55,854 nucleotides of DNA from a bacterium (GTDB lineage Bacteria; SZUA-79; Acidulodesulfobacterales; Acidulodesulfobacteraceae): assembly GCA_021788495.1 (NCBI GenBank), contig JAJYKQ010000002.1:1-55854 (forward strand), read 5' to 3'. The notes under the pieces are model-generated. The model made no database searches and had not been told where the DNA came from. It worked only from the letters and a program-made list of their open reading frames with translations. Numbering within the stretch: the stretch's first letter is position 1; every line of letters begins with the position of its first letter. The position numbers and the translations under genes were made by a program. Positions 15,551 through 24,623 of the stretch are shown here, piece by piece.

Positions 15551-16600
15551 ATGATTAATTTAGCATTTGAATCAAGCTGCGACGATTTTTCCTGCGCAGT
15601 TCTTTTAAAGGAAAATTCCGGAAAAGACGGCATAAAAATAAAAATATTATCTAATATTATCTATTCTCAGGATTACGTTCACGGAATATACGGCGGCGTA
15701 GTTCCGGAACTTGCGTCGAGGAACCATATAAAAGCTTTTCTTCCGGCTTTTAGAATTGCTTTGTCGGAAGCTAAAATATCTATGGAAGACGTCGGTTTCG
15801 TCTCCGCAACTGCGGGACCGGGACTTGTAGGCTCGCTTCTAATAGGCCTGATGTGCGCAAAAACTATATCTTATGCTTTAAATATACCTATAGTGCCGGT
15901 TAATCACATTGAAGGTCATATTTTCAGCCCTTTTTTAGAAATTCAAGAAACCGAAGAAATATTTCCTTTTGCGGCTCTAGTTATTTCAGGAGGTCATACC
16001 CATCTTTATTTAGTCAATTCTCATAACGATATACGACTTATAGGAAGAACTAAGGATGATGCCTGCGGCGAACTTTTCGACAAGGTTTCAAATTATCTTG
16101 GTTTTGGTTATCCGGGGGGAAGAATTGTGGATGAACTTGCTGAAAAAGGCGATAAACAGGCGTTTAAATTTCCCCTCCCTATGATACATAGCAAAGACCT
16201 TTATATGAGTTTCAGCGGACTTAAAACTGCGGTAATAAATAAGATAGACGAGAACGGCGGTCCAAAAAATATCAGGGAAAACGTCGTTTACGATATTTTA
16301 GCTTCTTTAAGAGAAGCGGTTTCTGAAATTCTTTTTAAAAAAACTTTTGAGGCGTGCAAGGCTTTTAAAATTAAAAATGTCTTGGTTTCCGGCGGAGTTT
16401 CGGCAAATTCAAGAATAAGAAGCATGTTTAAAGAAAGAGGATATGAGTCCGGTCTAAAAATATTTTTCCCATCCGTTAAATATACCACGGATAATGCTGC
16501 TATGATAGGCTATGCCGGATTCTTTAAAAATGCGATAGATCCTTCGGCTCTGCGAAGCGAATTTTTAGATATTAATGCAGATCCGTCCTGGGAGTTGTGA
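15551..16600 (+). CDS. tsaD: tRNA N6-threonylcarbamoyladenosine transferase TsaD
   Basis: A 349-residue ASKHA-fold protein (Kae1/YgjD/Gcp family) that transfers the threonylcarbamoyl group to A37 of ANN-decoding tRNAs. The metal-binding HIEGH and the following VISGGHTHLYLV are present, with KDDACGELFDKVSNYLG, SFSGLKTAV and a late TDNAAMIGYAG. The N-terminus reads FESSCDDFSCAVL where most homologues have IETSCDETAVAV, a mild divergence. It starts 12 bp after cpoB and ends 9 bp before rsmA. Confidence 0.93.
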   Translation: MINLAFESSCDDFSCAVLLKENSGKDGIKIKILSNIIYSQDYVHGIYGGVVPELASRNHIKAFLPAFRIALSEAKISMEDVGFVSATAGPGLVGSLLIGLMCAKTISYALNIPIVPVNHIEGHIFSPFLEIQETEEIFPFAALVISGGHTHLYLVNSHNDIRLIGRTKDDACGELFDKVSNYLGFGYPGGRIVDELAEKGDKQAFKFPLPMIHSKDLYMSFSGLKTAVINKIDENGGPKNIRENVVYDILASLREAVSEILFKKTFEACKAFKIKNVLVSGGVSANSRIRSMFKERGYESGLKIFFPSVKYTTDNAAMIGYAGFFKNAIDPSALRSEFLDINADPSWEL

Positions 16601-16609
16601 ACTGCGGTT

Positions 16610-17461
16610 ATGAGCAAAGAACCAAAAAGAAATAAGGTAGTTTTCGGTCAAAATTTTTTGACGGATAAAGAAATTGCCAAAGATATTGTCGATTCATGCA
16701 ATTTTTTGGAATCCGACGACGTTGTCGAAATAGGTCCAGGCGATGGCATTTTAACGAAATTAATCGCAGGCAGGGTTAAAACTTTTACTATAATTGAAAT
16801 AGACCCTTTTTATTATAACCTGGCTAAAGGAAAATTTAATAAAATTAATCCGGCACCCAGCTTCGTAAACGAAGACGCTCTTAAGTTCGATTACGCGGCT
16901 TTAAGCAAAAACCTTTCGTCTAAAATCAGGGTTATTTCCAATTTGCCATATGAGATTTCCGGCCCAGTCATAGATAAATTTATAAAAGAAAAAGACGCTT
17001 TTTCTGATTTAACTCTTATGTTTCAAAAAGAGTTTGCCGAGAGGCTTTATTCAAAGGAAAACGATTCGGGAAGAGGCGCTTTAAGCGTCATTGCCGGTTT
17101 AAATTTTGACATAACAAGGCTTTTTGAAGTCGGCAAGGCAAATTTTAATCCCGTTCCAAAAGTAGATTCGACTGTTTTAAGGCTGTTCCCACGATATTTT
17201 GACGACGAAGATTATAATTGGGCGGCAAGCTCTCAATTTTTCAACTATTTCGTTCATCAAATATTTAAACTTAGAAGAAAAAAATTAAAAAATTCTATAT
17301 ATGCTTCATTTTTCGGTATTCCGCCGGACGTAAAAGAAAAGATTTTTTCTGATTCAAACATAGACTTAAATAAAAGACCGCAGGAATTAACGACGGAAGA
17401 ACTTATAAAAGCGGGAAAATCCTATGATTTATATTTAAAAAACCGTGAACAGTTGAATTGA
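16610..17461 (+). CDS. rsmA: 16S rRNA dimethyladenosine transferase RsmA (KsgA)
   Basis: A 283-residue SAM-dependent methyltransferase that dimethylates two adjacent adenines near the 3' end of 16S rRNA, a late step of small-subunit assembly. It shows GQNFLTD (13-19), the SAM motif VEIGPGDGILT (39-49), the acidic end of strand two (IEIDPF) and the catalytic NLPY motif in SNLPYEISGPV. The C-terminal helical domain has the usual FKLRRKKLKNS. It sits directly after tsaD, both concerned with translation RNA modification. Confidence 0.93.
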   Translation: MSKEPKRNKVVFGQNFLTDKEIAKDIVDSCNFLESDDVVEIGPGDGILTKLIAGRVKTFTIIEIDPFYYNLAKGKFNKINPAPSFVNEDALKFDYAALSKNLSSKIRVISNLPYEISGPVIDKFIKEKDAFSDLTLMFQKEFAERLYSKENDSGRGALSVIAGLNFDITRLFEVGKANFNPVPKVDSTVLRLFPRYFDDEDYNWAASSQFFNYFVHQIFKLRRKKLKNSIYASFFGIPPDVKEKIFSDSNIDLNKRPQELTTEELIKAGKSYDLYLKNREQLN

Positions 17462-17528
17462 CTTACACATATTTATATTGCATAATAAGGTTAATAAGGT
17501 TCAAAAACAAAAAAAATCGGAGGTAAAA

Positions 17529-17885
17529 ATGAAAAAAAGTTTTGTTTTAGGTTTAATTTTAATGCTGTTTTTGATAGCATTTTCAAAAAACTCTTTTGCG
17601 GCTAAAACGGCTGCGGTTAACGTTCACAGCGCCAAGTTTCAGTATGATAAAGGCTTAGGCGCTATGAAAGGTAAATACTATTATGATGCTGTACAACATT
17701 TTCAAAAGGCAATTCTCGTTAAGCCGCATTTTGCTCATGCATGGGCGCATATGGGAGTGGCGTTATACAGGCTTGGATTTCCTTCGCTCGGCATAGTCAG
17801 TCTTCAGAAAGCGTTAAAATATAACCCGAATATTAAATGGGCGAAAATTATATTAAAAAAATATATTGCAAGTCCTATAAGGTAA
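17529..17885 (+). CDS. Small exported TPR protein
   Basis: The ATG at 17529 is preceded by GGAGG at 17518-17522 and begins a clean signal peptide (KKS, hydrophobic core, FAAK at about 20-23), so it is preferred to an in-frame TTG at 17478. The mature part of the 118-residue protein holds about two tetratricopeptide repeats, one with KGKYYYDAVQHFQKAILVKP followed by HFAHAW, and then MGVALYRLGFPSLGIVSLQKALKYNP. It is probably a periplasmic scaffold or binding protein; the partner is unknown. It follows rsmA by 67 bp. Confidence 0.75.
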   Translation: MKKSFVLGLILMLFLIAFSKNSFAAKTAAVNVHSAKFQYDKGLGAMKGKYYYDAVQHFQKAILVKPHFAHAWAHMGVALYRLGFPSLGIVSLQKALKYNPNIKWAKIILKKYIASPIR

Positions 17886-17894
17886 ATAAAATAG

Positions 17895-18737
17895 ATGAGA
17901 TTTGACGGTTTTGACGCATTTGCGGAATCGCCGGTTTTTAATAATATTATAAAAAAAGAAGCTTCAAAATTAAATATCGCTTTTGTCTGTTTTTACGGTT
18001 CTAGAAACTATAATCTTGAAACGGACAAAAGCGATTACGATTTTTTTATTATCTATTATCCGGTTTTCGAAAATTTTTTTACTCATAATTTTACTCGTTT
18101 TTCCGTTATAGAAAAAGATTACGATTATTTCATAACGCCTTTCCATGAATACTTTCGCCATGCAATGAACGGTAATATAAAATTTATCGAACCCTTAATT
18201 TGCGGCACTTTTAAATCAGGCATAAAAGATTCCGAAAGATTTTTCGAAACATTAAAATTGACGGAAAAAATAAAAAATTTTATTTTAATTAATTTTGAAA
18301 AAAATTTCGATGCAGTTTTGGGCATTATAAAAAATAAAAAAATAAACGTAGAAAAAGATAATTATACTTCTAATACCTTAAAATATAAAGATTTATACGG
18401 CTACGACATTAAAGAGGCAATTAATTCCTTGAGACTGTCTTATTTATTGGAAAATTATATAAAAACGGGAGAATTTTCTTTTATAGTAAAGCGAAATTAC
18501 GTTTATGAAGAGTTTGAAAATTATATGAACGAAATTAATGCCGGTAATATATCGAAAAAACATTATTTAGACATAATAAATAAAAAAATTAAAGATTTGG
18601 AAGATTTAAGGCAAGTATCGATTTCTAAAGAAGAATCGGTAAAGTCGCAATTGATTGCCGCTAAAAGAGAAATAGAAAACGATATTATGAATATATGTAA
18701 GACCGAAGCATGTTTTGAAATTGAAAAAAACGTTTAA
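17895..18737 (+). CDS. Predicted nucleotidyltransferase
   Basis: A 280-residue protein whose N-terminus carries the nucleotidyltransferase signature: FYGSRNYNLETDKSDYDFF (33-51), with GS at 35-36 and the metal-binding Asp pair D47 and D49. Short acidic motifs and a helical C-terminal half rich in Lys, Asn and Glu follow. It resembles the COG3541-type predicted nucleotidyltransferases that are common in phages and bacteria and have no known substrate. It begins 9 bp after the TPR gene and ends 18 bp before panD, so it appears to be part of this transcript, but the context does not reveal its job. Confidence 0.65.
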   Translation: MRFDGFDAFAESPVFNNIIKKEASKLNIAFVCFYGSRNYNLETDKSDYDFFIIYYPVFENFFTHNFTRFSVIEKDYDYFITPFHEYFRHAMNGNIKFIEPLICGTFKSGIKDSERFFETLKLTEKIKNFILINFEKNFDAVLGIIKNKKINVEKDNYTSNTLKYKDLYGYDIKEAINSLRLSYLLENYIKTGEFSFIVKRNYVYEEFENYMNEINAGNISKKHYLDIINKKIKDLEDLRQVSISKEESVKSQLIAAKREIENDIMNICKTEACFEIEKNV

Positions 18738-18755
18738 ATATCTTATAATATAAAT

Positions 18756-19115
18756 ATGCAAAAAATTTTACTTAAATCTAAAATACACAGGGTTAAAATA
18801 ACGGATGCGAACCTCGAATACGAAGGCTCTATTTCCATAGACGAATCTCTTATGGAAAAAGCCGGAATTTTACCTTATGAAAAGGTTAACGTATGGAATA
18901 TTAATAACGGCGGCAGGTTTGAAACGTATGCAATTAAAGCGGGCAGAAATTCCGGAGATATAATAGTAAACGGCGCCGCTTCGCGTTTAGTACAGATAGG
19001 CGATACGATAATTATCGCCACGTTCGGAATTTACGACGAAAACGAGCTTAAAAATTTTAAGCCGGTTTTGGTTTACGTCGACGAAAAGAACCGCGCAGTC
19101 GATATAGCAAAATAA
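18756..19115 (+). CDS. panD: Aspartate 1-decarboxylase
   Basis: A 119-residue pyruvoyl enzyme precursor that makes beta-alanine for pantothenate and coenzyme A. The self-processing site is Gly24-Ser25 in YEGSISID. SKIHRVKITDANLEY at the N-terminus and NGAASRLVQIGDTIIIA (67-83) are family signatures, and length is typical. It is separated from panC by one amidohydrolase gene. Confidence 0.95.
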   Translation: MQKILLKSKIHRVKITDANLEYEGSISIDESLMEKAGILPYEKVNVWNINNGGRFETYAIKAGRNSGDIIVNGAASRLVQIGDTIIIATFGIYDENELKNFKPVLVYVDEKNRAVDIAK

Positions 19116-19134
19116 AACAAAGAAATATATCGCA

Positions 19135-20397
19135 ATGAGAAAATATTATGCCGATTATATATTAATTTCGGCTCATCCGCTGCGCTCATATCCGGTTTTT
19201 TTAAAAAACGGAGAATTGACCTCGGATGAAACGTCCGGCAGAATTATCGGCATAAGAAGCATAAAAAATTATAAAAATAATCAAAAACATAAAACTCTTA
19301 TAGCACCAGGATTTATTAACGCCCATGCCCATACCGACCTTACTTTTAAGCCGAATATTCTAACTCCCCGCATCTTTTCAAAATGGGTTTTATCCCTCAT
19401 AGAAAAACGCAAAAATTTTACGGCGGAAGAAAAAATAAGATTAAGGGTTAAAGCTTTTGCCGATTTCATTAAAAGCGGAGTTACTTCGATATCGGATATT
19501 ATAGACCCGGCATTTTTTTACGATATAAAAGATATAAAAGCGCGTACCGCTTTAGTTCCGCGGATTAAAGCATTAATCGAACTAAGGGGCATGGATCCGG
19601 AAACGGCTTCGCAAAAAATAAAAGAATTTGAATGTCTGTTTAAACAAAACGCTTTCGAATCTATAGGCATATCGCCTCATGCCATATATTCCGTATCGGA
19701 AAAATTATTTGAAGAAATATTAAAATTAAATAAAAAATTAAAGCTTAAAATAGCAATACATGCTTCCGAACATGCTTCCGAAAAAGATTTTATAAGCGGA
19801 AAAGGCGGAGATATAGCGGAAAACCTATTACCTGCGCTTATGCTTTCAAAATATTCTTTGCCGCAGAAGCGTTACAGGTCGCCGATATTTTATCTGGATT
19901 ATTTGAAAATATTAAGCGCAGACGTTTCTATAATACATGCTAACGAAATCGACGACGAAGATATAGGTTTAATCAAAAAATCCGGAGCCGATATTATTCA
20001 CTGCCCAAGAAGCAATGCGTTTTTTAATTCCAAAAAACTTCCTTTAAAAAAAATATTGGAAAAAGGAATTTCAGTTTCAATCGGAACGGACGGTCTTTAT
20101 TCAAACGAATCGCTTAATATTTTAGACGAATTGAAATACGCGAGGGAAATTCATCCCGAAGTGCCTGCCAAAGATTTAATAGACGCCGCAACTGCCGGCG
20201 GAGCAAGGGCGTTAGCCGTAAACGGCATTACCGGAACCCTTGAAACCGGTTCATACGCAGATTTTACTGTCTTCAACTTAGGCGAAAATATCGTTCTAAA
20301 TGAAGAAAATCTTTACGACTCGTTAATTTCTTTGAAACAGGACGATATATCCATGGTAGCGATAGGAGGCAATATAGTTTATGAAAATAGAAAATAA
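19135..20397 (+). CDS. Amidohydrolase, adenosine/aminofutalosine deaminase-like
   Basis: A 420-residue COG0402-type metal-dependent amidohydrolase. The metal ligands are visible: HAH at H64 and H66 (GFINAHAHTDL), H209 in AIHASEH, H268 in IIHANEID, and D319 in IGTDGLYSNES. HCPRSNAFF is another family motif, and a short beta-sandwich surrounds the barrel at both ends. Family members deaminate S-adenosylhomocysteine, methylthioadenosine or 6-amino-6-deoxyfutalosine (MqnX of the futalosine menaquinone pathway). The N-terminal spacing and PHAIYSVSEKLFEE loosely favour the last. The gene lies between panD and panC, 19 bp after panD. Confidence 0.7.
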   Translation: MRKYYADYILISAHPLRSYPVFLKNGELTSDETSGRIIGIRSIKNYKNNQKHKTLIAPGFINAHAHTDLTFKPNILTPRIFSKWVLSLIEKRKNFTAEEKIRLRVKAFADFIKSGVTSISDIIDPAFFYDIKDIKARTALVPRIKALIELRGMDPETASQKIKEFECLFKQNAFESIGISPHAIYSVSEKLFEEILKLNKKLKLKIAIHASEHASEKDFISGKGGDIAENLLPALMLSKYSLPQKRYRSPIFYLDYLKILSADVSIIHANEIDDEDIGLIKKSGADIIHCPRSNAFFNSKKLPLKKILEKGISVSIGTDGLYSNESLNILDELKYAREIHPEVPAKDLIDAATAGGARALAVNGITGTLETGSYADFTVFNLGENIVLNEENLYDSLISLKQDDISMVAIGGNIVYENRK

Positions 20398-20435
20398 TTT
20401 ATAAATATTTTCTAAATCTAAATTTTAAATGAATA

Positions 20436-20483
20436 TATAATTGCAATATACAATTATAATAAAGTATAATAAAAAGGTATAAT
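20436..20483 (+). promoter_or_regulatory. Repeated TATAAT elements and dyad upstream of panC
   Basis: An 8-bp inverted repeat TATAATTG/CAATTATA (20436-20443 and 20451-20458) leads into three TATAAT hexamers starting at 20455, 20465 and 20478. No good -35 is seen at the right distance from any of them. They may offer alternative -10 boxes for panC, or merely reflect AT-rich sequence. Confidence 0.3.
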
Positions 20484-20493
20484 AAAGGAAGTT

Positions 20494-21324
20494 ATGAAAA
20501 TTATTACCGAAATAGCCGAGATGAAAGAATTCTCCCGCAATTTGAAAAAGTCCGAAAAAAAAATTTCTTTCGTGCCGACAATGGGTAAACTTCACGCAGG
20601 TCACGTAAAGCTCATAGAATCGGCTAAACGTTACGGGGAAACCATAGTTTCTATATTTGTAAACCCCTTACAGTTTGGTCGGGGCGAAGATTTCGATAAA
20701 TATCCGAGAGATATCGAAAACGATGAAAAAATCTTATCCGGATTAGACGTCTCCGTTCTTTTTTATCCTGAATCCGATATAGTTAAAAATACCGATACTT
20801 TTATTGTCAATCCCGAATATTCAAAAAAATTAGAAGGGCTTTTCAGACCTTCGCATTTTCAAGGCGTGCTTACGATAGTCATGAAACTTTTCTGTATAAT
20901 CGAACCCGATTTTGCTTTTTTCGGCTTAAAAGATTATCAGCAGTATGTTTTAGTAAAAAAAATGGCGGAAGATTTTTTTCTAAATATAAAAATTATTCCG
21001 GTGGAAACGGTAAGGGAAGAATCCGGCATCGCAATGAGTTCTAGAAATACATATTTAGACGTTGTGGGAAAAGAGGCGGCAAGCGCCTTTTATAAAATAT
21101 TGTCGTCGACAGCCGATTTATTTAAACAAGGAGAGAAATCGCCGCAAAAATTAACGGGATTTGCCGTAAAAGAGTTGATAAAAAACGGATTTAAAGTTGA
21201 TTACGTCGAAATAACGGACCCAGCCCTTAATAGAAAATATCAAAATGCAGAGAATGGCGATATTCTTCTTGCCGCAATCAGATGCAAAGGGGTCAGGCTT
21301 ATAGACAATGTATTTCTAAGTTGA
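20494..21324 (+). CDS. panC: Pantothenate synthetase
   Basis: A 276-residue ATP-dependent ligase that joins pantoate and beta-alanine. The nucleotide-binding HxGH motif is HAGH (34-37) in FVPTMGKLHAGH. IFVNPLQFGRGEDFDKYPR (53-71) and the KMSKS-equivalent SGIAMSSRNTYLD are also present. Together with panD it supplies coenzyme A precursors; panB is not in the window. An AAAGGA ribosome-binding site lies just before the ATG. Confidence 0.95.
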   Translation: MKIITEIAEMKEFSRNLKKSEKKISFVPTMGKLHAGHVKLIESAKRYGETIVSIFVNPLQFGRGEDFDKYPRDIENDEKILSGLDVSVLFYPESDIVKNTDTFIVNPEYSKKLEGLFRPSHFQGVLTIVMKLFCIIEPDFAFFGLKDYQQYVLVKKMAEDFFLNIKIIPVETVREESGIAMSSRNTYLDVVGKEAASAFYKILSSTADLFKQGEKSPQKLTGFAVKELIKNGFKVDYVEITDPALNRKYQNAENGDILLAAIRCKGVRLIDNVFLS

Positions 21325-21377
21325 AAAATGAAATTTATATGATATTATTATTTATATATTATTATTTATAAATAGCA

Positions 21378-21395
21378 GAGACAGAATTGAATTCC
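21378..21395 (-). repeat. Isolated partial copy of the 39-bp hairpin repeat
   Basis: On the minus strand GGAATTCAATTCTGTCTC matches 17 of 18 bases of the core of the tandem repeat at 33191-33304. It lies in the short gap between panC and the DUF4912-like gene. Confidence 0.45.
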
Positions 21396-21421
21396 AAAAA
21401 TAAAAATCCTAAGAGGCGCAT

Positions 21422-22822
21422 ATGAAAGAAGATATATTTCTCACCGTTATATTCGACCCTGAAGCTATAGCAAAGACAACTTCTAAAAAAGATAAAGTTA
21501 TTTATTATAAAAATCCCGATACTAAGCAGAAAATTAAAATTATAGAAAAATTAGAAAAAAAAGCCGCCGAAGACTGTATAAAATTCAATCAAAGACGATT
21601 ATCCAGCATATTTAAACCTGTTTTTGAAGGCAGAATACTGTTTTATAACGACGAATTTAATACTTTGCCGGAATTTAACGACCATGATGAATTTATAGAT
21701 TTTGCCGGCGATTTTTTTGAACGGTTAAAAAATCATTACGGTATAGATATTATAGATTATTCCGCGATAACCTTAAGCAGTAAGTCGATACTTAAAGAAT
21801 ACGCGCCGTGCGTATTCGATTTCGAAATTTTTAATTACAGTTTTACGACGCATAAAGCCGTAAAAACCGATTTCGTTAAATCTTTCAATATTAAAAAACT
21901 TAATGAAATAGCCAGACACGTAATAAGCGAAAAGAAATCTCATTCGTCTGCTAAGAAAAAACGTGCAATGACTAAAAAAGAAGCCGAAGTCAAGCCTAAA
22001 ACTATAAAAAAGAAATCAAAAATAGATGTTAAAGGTGAAGTTCAATCCGTAGAAAAAATAAAAGAGCCGAAATTTATCGAAAAAGAGGAAAAATTAAAAA
22101 AACAGCCTACTAAGAAATTGGTTCCCGAACTTTCAAAAAACCGGATGTCCAGAAAACCGATTTCTAAAAATGCAGTCGAAATTGAAAGCGGTTTAGCCGA
22201 TATAATTCCCGAAATTTGCGAAGTAGAATACGTCGAAAACGAAAAAAACATAGGCGAGCAGATTGGGCTTATTTCTTTAAGCTGGAGCCGTTTAAGCCCT
22301 TCGGAAAATATTCCTGTTTTAGAGCAAGGACAACCTGTTGAAATTTCCGGCGAAAGTTTGGTCAGGATATATTTCCAAAAACCTAACGTCAGGCAGATAG
22401 TATGGAGGTTGAGGCAGGAACCGGAAGTTTCGACCTATAAACCTATGATAAGGGTCTATAAAGACGACGATATGCTATGGTACGAAGTTTTAGACGGATA
22501 TTACGGCAGCAGATACGTTATTTTTCCCGAAGACTTTGAGCTTTCGCAGACATGGGCAGAGATCGGGTTTGTGACGGATGACGGAAATTTTATTTTTGTA
22601 GCAAGAAGCCCTGTATGGCCGCCGTCATGTCTTTATAAAAAACTTCCCAAATTAAAACTTGAAAGAAAAATTAAAGATATGAGAAACAGAATATTTATAG
22701 GCGCTACCGAAAGCATCCCCGGCGGTAAAAATTTGCCGGTTAATATTAATATTACAAGTTCAGGAGCCGGTTTTTCTGCTTCGGGAGAAGGTTTTACCGG
22801 ATCGGGAAAAGGCGTCAAATAA
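21422..22822 (+). CDS. DUF4912-like protein of the glucan cluster
   Basis: A 466-residue protein in three parts. An N-terminal globular part (about 1-155) is not recognised. A long basic Lys/Glu-rich linker follows (about 170-250). A beta-rich domain (about 280-415) has the pattern PMIRVYKDDDMLWYEV...SRYVIFPEDF...TWAEIGFVTDDG...FVARSPVWPP. This last domain resembles DUF4912 modules, which often sit next to GH57 genes and may bind carbohydrate. The tail ends in a Gly/Ser-rich GF-ASGEGF-TGSGKG repeat. There is no signal peptide, so it is probably cytoplasmic. It lies 70 bp upstream of the GH57 branching-type gene. A role as a glycogen-associated scaffold is inference. Confidence 0.5.
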   Translation: MKEDIFLTVIFDPEAIAKTTSKKDKVIYYKNPDTKQKIKIIEKLEKKAAEDCIKFNQRRLSSIFKPVFEGRILFYNDEFNTLPEFNDHDEFIDFAGDFFERLKNHYGIDIIDYSAITLSSKSILKEYAPCVFDFEIFNYSFTTHKAVKTDFVKSFNIKKLNEIARHVISEKKSHSSAKKKRAMTKKEAEVKPKTIKKKSKIDVKGEVQSVEKIKEPKFIEKEEKLKKQPTKKLVPELSKNRMSRKPISKNAVEIESGLADIIPEICEVEYVENEKNIGEQIGLISLSWSRLSPSENIPVLEQGQPVEISGESLVRIYFQKPNVRQIVWRLRQEPEVSTYKPMIRVYKDDDMLWYEVLDGYYGSRYVIFPEDFELSQTWAEIGFVTDDGNFIFVARSPVWPPSCLYKKLPKLKLERKIKDMRNRIFIGATESIPGGKNLPVNINITSSGAGFSASGEGFTGSGKGVK

Positions 22823-22892
22823 AAATATTTAAATGTAATGAAAATATGAGATTATTGGTTTGAATCGATAAAAATAAACAGGAGATAATTTT

Positions 22893-24587
22893 ATGTTTGA
22901 TGCAAATAGAAAAAATACAGGCAAGTGGCTGCCCGTATTGCATTTTCATCTTCCTTACGTCAGGCATCCGGAAAGCTCAAAATATTTAGAAGAAGAGTGG
23001 TATTTTGAAGCCGTTACGGAAACATATCTGCCCTTACTAGAATGTTTCGACAACCTTGAAAACGACGGCGTGGATTTTAATCTAACTATGTCGTTAACCC
23101 CTACGCTTTTAAGCATGATGAACGACGACCTGCTTTCGGAGCGGCTCAAAGATTATATAGCCGTGAGGCTTAAAGTTCTCGACGAAGAGGCTTTCAGGAC
23201 GGAAGGCGACCCCGAATTCCATCCGGTAACGCTGTTTTACAGGAAGAGATACAGGGGTTGGTATGAAAAAATTAAAGATAACGGAGGAAAATATCTTATA
23301 AACGGCTTCCTGAAGCATTTTCGCAACGGACATTTAGATATTATAACTTCTTCCGCTACGCATGCTTTTTTAATTTCCATGGTCGGCGAACCAGAAGCTA
23401 TAGCCGCTCAAATAGAAGTCGGCATAGAAACGCATAAAAATATACTCGGCGTTACTCCCAATGGTATATGGCTGCCGGAATGCGGTTATACGGAAGGTTT
23501 TGACGGTATTCTTAATAAATACGGACTATATTATACTTTTTTGGACAGGCACGGCATAGATTTTGCCAAACCTAATCCGGTTAACGGATGTTTTTCCCAT
23601 ATAATAACCCCTTTTAACGTAGTAATGTTCGGCAGGGACCCCGAAAGTTCCAGGCAGGTCTGGTCGTCTAAAGAAGGGTATCCTGGAACTCCCGTTTACA
23701 GGGAGTTTTATAGAGACATAGGTTTTGACTTAGATTTGCCGCATTTGACTCCTTTGAGACACGGAAGCCTTAAAACTTTCACCGGACTGAAGTATTACGC
23801 GATTACGGGGCAGGGTAATTATAAAGAAGCATACAGGCCTTCTGCGGCTAAGCGCAAGGCATACGAACACGGCGCCCAGTTTGTCTATCATAGGGAACTG
23901 CAGACTCAGTATTTAAAAAATTATATAGACGAACCCGTAGTGACTTCTATGTACGATGCAGAACTTTTCGGACACTGGTGGTTTGAAGGCCCGTGGTGGC
24001 TTGAAGCCGTTTTTAGAAGAATTAACGAAAACAGTTTCGTAAAATCGGCAAAAGCAATAGACATAGCAGATGAAGCAATTTTCAAACTTAACGGTCTTTT
24101 AAAAAAATACGACGACGAAAAGTCATATCTTGAATTAGTCGAAAATATCAACAGAAATAATGCAAAAAACGGCATTTTTATCGCACAGCCCGCAACTTCG
24201 TCTTGGGGAGGCGGCGGTTATGCGGAGGTTTGGCTGAACGGAAAAAACGATGTAATACAGCCTTTTTTGTCCGACATTGCTTCCGTTCTTATAGATATTT
24301 GCAAAAACGGTATTAATCGTGTAAAATATCCCGAAGTCTTAAATCAGGGCGCAAGGGAACTGATACTTGCGCAATCCAGCGACTGGCCTTTTATGCTGAC
24401 TACAGGACAGGCGGTCAGTTATGCCGAAAGGAGAGTCAAAGCCCATTTAGTCAGGGCAAAACGATGCATTTTAATGGCGGTAGGCGAAGAACGTATGGAT
24501 AACGACTGGTTTAACGATATTTCAGATAAAGATAATATCTTTCCTAAACTTGACGCCTTAAGTTTATACGGAAAGGATATATGCTGA
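22893..24587 (+). CDS. GH57 1,4-alpha-glucan branching-type enzyme
   Basis: A 564-residue GH57 (DUF1957-type) protein resembling characterised GH57 branching enzymes from Thermus and Thermococcus. The start of the barrel reads LPVLHFHLPYVRHPE (13-27). The presumed nucleophile is E196 in GIWLPECGY and the acid/base is D355 in SMYDAELFGHWWFEGP. The C-terminal helical part includes SSWGGGGYAEVWLNG and ILAQSSDWPFM. It would add alpha-1,6 branches to glucans made by the downstream glycogen synthase. It is second in the cluster, and the amylase-type GH57 gene follows after 36 bp. Confidence 0.85.
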   Translation: MFDANRKNTGKWLPVLHFHLPYVRHPESSKYLEEEWYFEAVTETYLPLLECFDNLENDGVDFNLTMSLTPTLLSMMNDDLLSERLKDYIAVRLKVLDEEAFRTEGDPEFHPVTLFYRKRYRGWYEKIKDNGGKYLINGFLKHFRNGHLDIITSSATHAFLISMVGEPEAIAAQIEVGIETHKNILGVTPNGIWLPECGYTEGFDGILNKYGLYYTFLDRHGIDFAKPNPVNGCFSHIITPFNVVMFGRDPESSRQVWSSKEGYPGTPVYREFYRDIGFDLDLPHLTPLRHGSLKTFTGLKYYAITGQGNYKEAYRPSAAKRKAYEHGAQFVYHRELQTQYLKNYIDEPVVTSMYDAELFGHWWFEGPWWLEAVFRRINENSFVKSAKAIDIADEAIFKLNGLLKKYDDEKSYLELVENINRNNAKNGIFIAQPATSSWGGGGYAEVWLNGKNDVIQPFLSDIASVLIDICKNGINRVKYPEVLNQGARELILAQSSDWPFMLTTGQAVSYAERRVKAHLVRAKRCILMAVGEERMDNDWFNDISDKDNIFPKLDALSLYGKDIC

Positions 24588-24623
24588 GACGCAAATCGAA
24601 TATTAATTAATTTTACGCGAAAT

